The notes below the pieces were generated by a model, which was not told where the DNA came from, made no database searches, and saw only the letters and a program-made list of their open reading frames with translations. The position numbers were made by a program, and so were the translations under genes. Source: Photobacterium indicum (lineage in GTDB: Bacteria > Pseudomonadota > Gammaproteobacteria > Enterobacterales > Vibrionaceae). From it: DNA of 64,000 nt. Position 1 is the stretch's first letter; the number at the start of each line of letters is the position of its first letter. The DNA is taken from the NCBI RefSeq assembly GCF_003026215.1, contig NZ_PYOC01000001.1, positions 372,001-436,000 of the forward strand, written 5' to 3'. Shown one piece after another: positions 8,497 to 14,816 of this stretch.

Positions 8497-8821
8497 CCAA
8501 TGAAGAGTGGGTAATACCAAATCCATTAATTATCTGATCAGTTCAGCGAGAGTTAAAATGTTTTTAGGCAAGGAGATAAATTGAGGATCTAGTTGCTCTA
8601 AGTTGAAATTTATTAACGCAGTATAAAAGTATTTTAAACTCGCCCAAAGGGAACACCACTGAAAGCCAACTTCTGTGTCTAGCGATTTCAAAAGAGAACC
8701 ACTCTTCTATCAAACACTATCCTTGAACTTGACTCCCAGTGGTATTCTGAATGGGCAGATAATTAATGGAATTGGTATAATTGCTAAAAAATCTATGGCG
8801 CTTTTACACGCTTAATAGATT
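8497..8821 (+). pseudogene. Duplicated 3' end of ackA, split by a MITE-like insertion
   Basis: Positions 8497-8514 match ackA 5998-6015 exactly, and 8781-8821 match ackA 6016-6056 with one or two differences, including the stop codon. Between them sits the 263-bp element at 8515-8777. The repeat module that follows ackA is also present downstream (8847-8922). The sulfatase gene is therefore bracketed by direct repeats of the ackA tail, a footprint of recombination or insertion at the end of ackA. It encodes nothing. Confidence 0.9.
8515..8777. mobile_element. 263-bp MITE-like element with 22-bp terminal inverted repeats
   Basis: The ends, TACCAAATCCATTAATTATC.. at 8515-8536 and the inverse at 8756-8777, pair over 22 bp with one mismatch. 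The element is flanked by a 3-bp direct repeat TAA (8512-8514 and 8778-8780) and interrupts a sequence whose empty site is known from ackA itself. Inner GCCCA..CACCACTG and CAGTGG..TGGGC repeats add a second inverted layer. There is no ORF, so it would be a non-autonomous element mobilised in trans. The transposase family is not established. Confidence 0.85.
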
Positions 8822-8846
8822 CAAACTAGCCAGTATAAGGATGGTT

Positions 8847-8922
8847 TTGCCAAGTTGCCTATGAACTTGGCAATACCCTGTTTGGAACGCAGGGATTACG
8901 GAACGGGAAAACGGCTCTGAGT
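8847..8922 (+). repeat. Hairpin repeat module, truncated copy 2
   Basis: Same module as at 6081-6178: the TTGCCAAGTT palindrome, CCCTG/CAGGG hairpin and the left arm of the terminator (ACGGCTCTGAG). It breaks off before the right arm, so it should not terminate transcription. It follows the ackA 3' duplication in the same order as at the original locus, so the duplicated unit included both. Confidence 0.85.
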
Positions 8923-8980
8923 GGCCCATGATTCTTGAGACAGTGATGGAGACCGTTAGATAGCATGGCATCAGCGCTGT

Positions 8981-10078
8981 TTATTTTTGTGTGAGATGCA
9001 GTGGTTTACTGATCAGGCGAGCAATCATTTTATTAATCGCTACCATCTGCGGCGCATCTTTACTGTAGTAATTATACGGTGGAAGATTGTTGGTACTATA
9101 ACCCCAGAAATCCCAACATCCTTTGGGATTCATAGGGTTTAGCGTTGATTTTTTAACTTGAGGGAAGAGCACAATCGTGCTGTTGGTATCTGCGGCTTCT
9201 AAATAACCCGTTTCTTTTACATATGTTGTCCCTATTACGGAAACGCCTTGTTCACAGCCATGTACGGAGACATGAACGTTACATTGCTCTGTACGGCAAT
9301 TTTCGGGTATATACACAAACGCGGTTTCGTTCATGCTCGTGAGTGGGCTGTCAAAAAAGGCACTCTGATTAAACTCAATGAGTTCGCCGCTTAATTCCTT
9401 GGCCGCAGGGTTCTGGGCTCCGTATATGTGTTCGAGAATACGCTGGGCCTGCGGAATATCGCAATCATTGATATACGGTTCTTGAGTTTTGTCGCACTGG
9501 GTGTCGTTTTGATCTGTGGTGATAAAGGCATGGCCTGCGTCAATTCGGTTGTTGTACAGTAGGTGATCGTCACTCACTCCTAGTTTCTGGTAAAACTCGG
9601 CGGTGGTGTCTACAACGCCTGTCACGACGGTTTCATCACTTGCTCCAGAGAAGATATATACCTTGTCATTCTTCAGATTGTCTACGGCATCAATTTTGCC
9701 GGAATCGGCTGTTTGTTTCGCAAGATCGACCAAAAAACCACTGTTTGGGTACATCATTGACGGGCAGCCGACAATGCTGCCTTTACAGGGATTCATACAG
9801 GTCGTTGTTGCGCTCAGAATTGGCGTAATAAACGGGTTGCTGAATGGGTTGTTGCCAGCACAGTTCCATGGGCCTCCTGCTACTATACCTGCACCAACCA
9901 GATCTTTAGAGTAGGCAACATGGAATTGAGCAGCCATAAAAGCACCGGAGGATAACCCTGATATGGAGGTTTCGTTGGGAAGAGCATTCAGTGCAGGAAG
10001 TTCTGTTTGTGTCGCAAGGACTGTGGTGCTAAGAGAAATAAACAATAGAGCAATTGTGATTCTAAGTTCCTTTATCAT
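8981..10078 (-). CDS. Secreted polyhydroxybutyrate-depolymerase-like esterase
   Basis: A 365-residue protein with an N-terminal signal peptide (residues 1-22) and an alpha/beta-hydrolase fold of the PHB depolymerase type. The nucleophile is S43 in G-L-S-S-G, within the family block SGLSSGAFMAAQFHVAYS. SGASDETV and DAGHAF match the expected acid and histidine positions. Several cysteines suggest disulfides in an exported enzyme. The start at 10078 has a strong AGGAGG ribosome binding site. Likely substrates are PHB oligomers or similar short polyesters. It is transcribed alone; the module copy downstream lacks a complete terminator. Confidence 0.8.
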   Translation of the reverse strand: MIKELRITIALLFISLSTTVLATQTELPALNALPNETSISGLSSGAFMAAQFHVAYSKDLVGAGIVAGGPWNCAGNNPFSNPFITPILSATTTCMNPCKGSIVGCPSMMYPNSGFLVDLAKQTADSGKIDAVDNLKNDKVYIFSGASDETVVTGVVDTTAEFYQKLGVSDDHLLYNNRIDAGHAFITTDQNDTQCDKTQEPYINDCDIPQAQRILEHIYGAQNPAAKELSGELIEFNQSAFFDSPLTSMNETAFVYIPENCRTEQCNVHVSVHGCEQGVSVIGTTYVKETGYLEAADTNSTIVLFPQVKKSTLNPMNPKGCWDFWGYSTNNLPPYNYYSKDAPQMVAINKMIARLISKPLHLTQK

Positions 10079-10363
10079 GTTTGCCTCCTGGCAATTTATA
10101 ATATTAACAATAGGTATCGGTTTTGTGTCCTTACAACATGGTGTTGAAACTATGTGGCGTTAACACAAAGATTGCGTGACTTGAAAATGTTGTACACGCT
10201 CGGGTTGCCTGTGGGCAATATTCCAGGATGAGAATATGCACATGTGAAATAGGTTGCATCTTTGTTTGTGATTTACGAAAGAAGAATGCGGTTGAGGTAT
10301 GATTTTCTGGCGTTTGAGTTGTGGGCTTTGCAAGGAACATTAATGCAGGTCAAATAAATCGGT

Positions 10364-10390
10364 AACGGCCCTGAACCATTCAGGGCCGTT
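10364..10390. terminator. Perfect 12-bp hairpin
   Basis: AACGGCCCTGAA and TTCAGGGCCGTT form a perfect stem around a 3-nt loop. Only a short T run follows on the plus strand. It lies upstream of the esterase gene in otherwise gene-free DNA and resembles the terminator stem of the neighbouring repeat module. Confidence 0.6.
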
Positions 10391-10399
10391 TCATTGTTT

Positions 10400-10530
10400 G
10401 CCCAGCAAAGCTGGCAAACCCGTTCACTTGAAAGATAGTGCAGCCACCCCGATTAACGGGAAGACAATCTGAATGGCAAGGGCGTCACTGGCTAACGGTG
10501 GGGGCTGAAGGAAGCCATAGGAAGTTGGTT
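10400..10530 (+). other. Possible group II intron domain I fragment
   Basis: This stretch contains the kind of conserved blocks found in domain I of bacterial group II introns: GGCAAGGGCGTCACTGGC, then TAACGGTGGGGGCTGAAGGAAGCC. No reverse transcriptase ORF and no domain V hairpin were found nearby, so it would be a remnant. It directly abuts copy 3 of the hairpin module. The call rests on memory of intron consensus and needs an RNA family search. Confidence 0.35.
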
Positions 10531-10534
10531 GGTA

Positions 10535-10632
10535 TTGCCAAGTTGCCTATGAATTTGGCAATACCCTGTTTGGAACGCAGGGATTACGGAACGGGAAAAC
10601 GGCTCTGAGTGTATGCTCAGGGCCGTTTTTTT
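10535..10632. repeat. Hairpin repeat module with bidirectional terminator, copy 3
   Basis: Nearly identical to the module after ackA, including the complete terminator stem (AAAACGGCTCTGAG with CTCAGGGCCGTTTT, one G-U in place of A-U). A-rich and T-rich flanks allow termination from either side. It stands apart from any plus-strand gene and could act as a second terminator for the carrier gene at 10756. Confidence 0.8.
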
Positions 10633-10697
10633 ATGCGCACGAAGTTATCATTTTAAATAGGCACTATTTTTTCTAAATCGGTATACGCCCTGAATAC

Positions 10698-10731
10698 AAA
10701 AAAGGTCAGGGAAACACCCACCTGACCTTTT
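10698..10731 (-). terminator. Terminator of the C4-dicarboxylate carrier gene
   Basis: AAAAGGTCAGG and CCTGACCTTTT form an 11-bp stem with a 10-nt loop and, read on the minus strand, a T-run. It begins 25 nt after the stop codon at 10756. Confidence 0.8.
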
Positions 10732-10755
10732 CTCATACCACAGCAGGGGTAGTGA

Positions 10756-12060
10756 TTAAATAAAGATACTTGAAAGGAAGAAGCCAACAGGTACAGCGCT
10801 TACAATTCCCAACGAACCCGGTAGGAAGAATGGGTGGTTGATGATCAGCGAGCCATTCCACCTCTTACTTAAGAATGACCCAGTGTCATCAGTCGCAATA
10901 GCGAAAGCCGTGGTTGGGTAGATGTTAGTCATATACAACGCACTAACAGCAACAAAGCTAGCCAAGATAGTACCGGCATCTACACCTAAGGTAGCCGCAA
11001 TTGGCACTAATAATGCGCTGGTAGCCCCCTGACTAAACAGCAGGGCACTGGTAGCGAAAAAGACGACTGCAAGTAATGCCGGATACTCGTTTAATACACT
11101 GCCCGCAAGATCTTTAATTTCACCAATATGGGCACCAATGATGGTAGAACTTAGCCACACAATACCGAGAATAACAATCAAAGATTCAGCACCATCCCTG
11201 AAGATTGGGGCATGCTTGATTTCTGATAATTGCACCTTACATGTCATCGCCATCAAGAATGAAATAAATAGCATTGTAATGACAATAATATCTTTAGATC
11301 CTAATGTGTGGCCAATCACTGATTTAAACATCAGCATGCAGACAATGAAGATAACACCAGCTAGGAATAACATCACCGAACGTTTGGCTTCTGGGGTCGG
11401 CTCTGCATCTTTTTCTTCATCGGAACTAAAGTTAACTAGGCCTTTTTTCACGCGCTCTTGATAGATAGGGTCTTCAGCCAGCTCCACACCCTGCTTGCTG
11501 GCAACAAAGGCCGCAACCGCAGAGCCAACTAGTGCCGCAGGAAAGATCACACAGAGGGCATCAAAAAAGTTTACGCCCATCTGCTCTACCACAACATACA
11601 TAGCAGCTGTTGCACCAGATATAGGCGAGGCAGTAATCGCGATTTGTGACGCGACAACAGCCGAGCTTAACGGTTGGCTTGGGCGAACCCCATTCTCTTT
11701 GGCAACCTGTTGAATGACGTTTAAAACAGACATGGCGGTATAGCCAGTGCCTGCAAGGGTTGTTAATATAAAGGTCGTAGCAGGCGCGAGGATATTGATA
11801 TATTTAGGGTTATTGCGCAACATTTTCTCTGCGCATTTAACCATGTACCCCATACCGCCAGCTTGCTGCATTACGGATAAAGCAAGAATGACCGACATGA
11901 TGATCAAAATAACAGAAACAGGTATTGTTCCGGGAGATAGGCCCATTATATAGACAGCAATTACCATCCCTACACCACCAGCCAATCCGACACCTATACC
12001 ACCCAAACGGGCGGCAAGTATGATACAGCCCAACAATAAAATAATTTCCAGTAACAGCAT
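10756..12060 (-). CDS. Anaerobic C4-dicarboxylate carrier, DcuA/DcuB family
   Basis: A 434-residue, highly hydrophobic inner-membrane protein with about 10-12 membrane segments. It would exchange fumarate, malate, aspartate or succinate during fumarate respiration. Family marks include the start LEIILLLGCIILAARLGGIGVGLAGG, the AGTGYTAMSVLNVIQ block, VVASQIAITASPISGATAA, and the C-terminal LYMTNIYPTTAFAIATDDTGS. A charged cytoplasmic loop lies near residues 200-225. GAGGG precedes the start. It is monocistronic, with a terminator at 10698-10731 and an 870-bp upstream region. The exact Dcu subtype cannot be chosen by eye. Confidence 0.85.
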   Translation of the reverse strand: MLLLEIILLLGCIILAARLGGIGVGLAGGVGMVIAVYIMGLSPGTIPVSVILIIMSVILALSVMQQAGGMGYMVKCAEKMLRNNPKYINILAPATTFILTTLAGTGYTAMSVLNVIQQVAKENGVRPSQPLSSAVVASQIAITASPISGATAAMYVVVEQMGVNFFDALCVIFPAALVGSAVAAFVASKQGVELAEDPIYQERVKKGLVNFSSDEEKDAEPTPEAKRSVMLFLAGVIFIVCMLMFKSVIGHTLGSKDIIVITMLFISFLMAMTCKVQLSEIKHAPIFRDGAESLIVILGIVWLSSTIIGAHIGEIKDLAGSVLNEYPALLAVVFFATSALLFSQGATSALLVPIAATLGVDAGTILASFVAVSALYMTNIYPTTAFAIATDDTGSFLSKRWNGSLIINHPFFLPGSLGIVSAVPVGFFLSSIFI

Positions 12061-12929
12061 AATAAATCCCTCAATTTTTTTTATATTTATATTACGACAT
12101 CAGTGTTGAACTGAATTGCAAATTAATTACGGGTAGACAGGCCTCAGATAACAAACCACGTCCGCTAGTTTGTTAACACTGATAAAAATTGTTCGGTTCA
12201 GCCTTTTTTAGAAAGCATTTCTTTGTGAAAACTCATCGAGCAGTTGAATTACTGACCTCCGCATCTTGTTCACAAATAAGAAAACACTCTAACAAGTTGA
12301 ATGTTTATTAAATTCTAAGCAGTCAAAACCCACAAACAATTCTAGTCTTTCTTGTTTTCCTTATGGCGGAGTTTTAATATCTAATTGTTATTAATGGATA
12401 TTTATATGGTCCCCATACCATATGATTTAGATAGGTTAATAAGTTAAACCATCATAAGAAAACCAACTTTATTATTTACAACAATCATTCGACCTGTGAA
12501 TTTATAAAGACTCTACTTAGCTTTCGATTGTGTTTGAAATGCCTAAATCAATTCTGTTATGCGGAAACAGCATCATCATAATCTATATTTGATCACAGAA
12601 TATTTTTCACGATCATGGCTGATAACTAAACACACACTATTGGCTCACTATTTATTAACCAAAGTATGAATAACCCAACAAAAGCAAACTCAAAAACCAA
12701 CAGAAAGAGGCAGTCTTTCATAAAGTGAAAAATAACAATTTGGCTATTAATTAGATTAAGCGATGATTTGTAATACATGAAACACCTACATTAATCACAA
12801 AATAGAATCTGATTACCATAGCTTTAATGTAATGAACCATTTCACTCCATAACATACCGCGAGGCTATGAGGTTTTGTCGCAAACTGGAGTGCTGAGTTA
12901 TGATCTCCTCTGCTCTCATTTCTTACACC
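12061..12929. other. Long AT-rich intergenic region upstream of the carrier gene
   Basis: No convincing ORF in 870 bp. The only symmetrical element noted is ATATGGT with ACCATAT at 12404-12423, a possible operator. I searched for FNR-type (TTGAT-N4-ATCAA) and CRP-type palindromes, expected for a Dcu gene, and found only half-site resemblances. Confidence 0.45.
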
Positions 12930-13748
12930 TTAAACAAAAAACGACTGATACTGCTTGGGTGTAATGGCTGTACGCTTTTTAAAATGACGTTGAAAGTGTG
13001 CTTGGTCGGCAAAACCTAGTTGTCCTGATGCATCTGTTAAGGTGTTGCCTGCTTTGAGCAGTACCTTTGATTTCTTTATTCGCTCATCCAATTGCAACGC
13101 ATGGGGTGGCATGCCATAAATCGTATTAAACTGTCGAATGAGATGGTAACGGCTTAGACCTGCTTCTTTTGCTAAATCACTTAACGTGTGATTACTCTCT
13201 AGTTGGTCAAGTAATTTCTCATGAACTCGCTTTATATCGGGTGAGGCCTGTTTTTCAGTCTTTGGGAAAGCGATCTTATTTTGCCCAAAATATCGGGTTA
13301 AATACTGAATGAAGATACTTTCTGATAGTAGAGGGTTCGGTTCATTCATTAAAGTATCGAACAGGACATTAAATTCGCGGTATAGGTTAGGATCTATTTC
13401 ATAGCGGTTTGAAAAGGGGAGGTAATCGATATTATAATTATTGAGCATTTCAGATTGAAGAGTCCCGATCCAATGTGTATCAATAAATAACATTCGATAA
13501 GACCAATCATCAGCGTCGGGATTACAGCAATGAATATCACCTGGGTTTATGGTGACTGTGTTTGTCGCCTCGATACGGTTTCTTTTATTTAAGTTCTTAT
13601 AATTGGCAGAGCCGCGGTCGATGACACCAAGCGAAAATTCATCATGAGAATGCGCTTGGTAACAAGCGGCTGACTTTGATGCTTTGCGGATCTCCACAAA
13701 AGGCAAGGTTTCGCATTGTATTAGAAAAACGGTGTCGTCTGGCTTCAT
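12930..13748 (-). CDS. AraC-family transcriptional regulator with cupin sensor domain
   Basis: A 272-residue regulator. The N-terminal half is an AraC-type cupin domain (HSHDEFSLGVIDRG near residue 33, then INPGDIHCCNP). The C-terminal hundred residues hold the double helix-turn-helix, including LAKEAGLSRYHLIRQFN and the signature GFADQAHFQRHFKKRTAITPKQYQ. The frame is open to 13793, but the ATG at 13748 has an AAGGAAG ribosome binding site and lies 10 bp after the exporter's stop. The two genes form an operon, so this protein probably regulates the amino-acid-type exporter next to it. Confidence 0.88.
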   Translation of the reverse strand: MKPDDTVFLIQCETLPFVEIRKASKSAACYQAHSHDEFSLGVIDRGSANYKNLNKRNRIEATNTVTINPGDIHCCNPDADDWSYRMLFIDTHWIGTLQSEMLNNYNIDYLPFSNRYEIDPNLYREFNVLFDTLMNEPNPLLSESIFIQYLTRYFGQNKIAFPKTEKQASPDIKRVHEKLLDQLESNHTLSDLAKEAGLSRYHLIRQFNTIYGMPPHALQLDERIKKSKVLLKAGNTLTDASGQLGFADQAHFQRHFKKRTAITPKQYQSFFV

Positions 13749-13758
13749 TGCTACTTCC

Positions 13759-14364
13759 TTAATATCCCCAAAACATGTGCACCACTGTCCCACCTAAAAG
13801 TAACCCCATCACAATATTAAAAGTGACTTGTCGTTTTGTGGTGGATAAATAACGCCCAATGTAATTCCCTGCTGCTGCCCATGCAGAAACACCTAAAAAG
13901 CATACCACAAAGGAGATGGCGCAAAAGATGACTAAGTACAGCATAGTGGGTGAGTGTTTCAATACAAATAAGCTTACGCCAGACATCGCGACAAGCCATG
14001 CTTTTGGGTTTAGCCCTTGAGATAAGACCCCTTCAAAAAAAGTAGGATGAACTGTATTTTTCAAGTCTTCAGTGTTTTCAGTGCCAACAGTAGTCGCAAT
14101 TTTAAGCGCCATATAGAGTAAAAATAACCCGCCAAATAATGTAAGCCACCCTGTCATTTCAGGTAGGATTATCAATGCTTGTTCTAGCCCAAGCCCACAA
14201 AGTAATACGATAAAGGTATAAGCGAATGTAGCGCCAAGAACATGAAAGACGGCTTTTTGATACCCAAATTGTGCCCCAGCACTGGCGGCGATGATATTGA
14301 CGGGACCCGGTGATACAGCACCAACAAAAGCAAAGACTGACATCGAGAGTAAAATTGACTGCAT
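13759..14364 (-). CDS. LysE/RhtB-family amino acid exporter
   Basis: A 201-residue inner-membrane protein with about six membrane segments. The N-terminal VGAVSPGPVNIIAASAGAQFG matches the family signature (SPGP followed by a Gly-rich stretch), and LNPKAWLVAMSGV in the middle is also typical. Exports an amino acid or related metabolite. First gene of a two-gene operon with the AraC regulator. The substrate cannot be told from sequence. Confidence 0.88.
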   Translation of the reverse strand: MQSILLSMSVFAFVGAVSPGPVNIIAASAGAQFGYQKAVFHVLGATFAYTFIVLLCGLGLEQALIILPEMTGWLTLFGGLFLLYMALKIATTVGTENTEDLKNTVHPTFFEGVLSQGLNPKAWLVAMSGVSLFVLKHSPTMLYLVIFCAISFVVCFLGVSAWAAAGNYIGRYLSTTKRQVTFNIVMGLLLGGTVVHMFWGY

Positions 14365-14479
14365 AATGGCTCCAATCTAATCTGGTAGCTATCAGCCTAA
14401 AGGGGACGATGATGTAAGTATTGAACGAAATTGCTCTGTCCAGCAGTTACTTCAAGCAAACTGGGTATAAATTGGCTTA

Positions 14480-14704
14480 ATGGAGTACGATAATCAATAT
14501 TACGCAAGTCATCGTTATGTCTATGTATTTATTGACAACCAAAAGGATTTTTACGTGGTTAACCTTCGAGAAATGCGTGTGGATGAGTATCCCGCTTACT
14601 GCGGCTATTTCATTGCTTACCATAACCAACGAGCATTCGCGCTGTATCAAGCCGTTGGGTTTACAATCTCGGGCTACAATATGTCAAAAAATATAAGCAT
14701 GTAA
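14480..14704 (+). pseudogene. GNAT acetyltransferase remnant with internal deletion
   Basis: A 74-codon frame joins two pieces that belong to opposite ends of a GNAT protein. LREMRVDEYPAYCGYFI looks like the start of a GNAT of the type common in this group. AYHNQRAFALYQAVGF..SGYNM is the characteristic C-terminal motif (N.RA..LY...GF). The middle, including the acetyl-CoA-binding R/Q-x-x-G-x-G/A loop, is missing. A functional enzyme needs about 150 residues, so this is most likely an in-frame deletion scar. Confidence 0.6.
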
Positions 14705-14761
14705 TTACGTGTTCTCTTAACCCAATATTATATCGCCCAAGATGACCCGTTGTCTGATTTT

Positions 14762-14800
14762 GAAAAAACGGCTCTGAGGGTATGTTCAGAGCCTTTCTTT
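14762..14800 (-). terminator. Terminator of the molybdopterin reductase gene
   Basis: GGCTCTGA and TCAGAGCC form an 8-bp stem. Read on the minus strand it is followed by six T residues, and it begins 24 nt after the stop at 14817. Its sequence is a close relative of the terminator arm in the 6081/8847/10535 modules. Confidence 0.8.
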
Positions 14801-14816
14801 CTCTTGGTATTAGAAG

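Noticed and set aside
12590-12640. Possible CRP or FNR site upstream of the Dcu carrier
   Set aside because: Only half-sites (TGATCACA-like, TCACGATC) are present, without correct spacing or symmetry.
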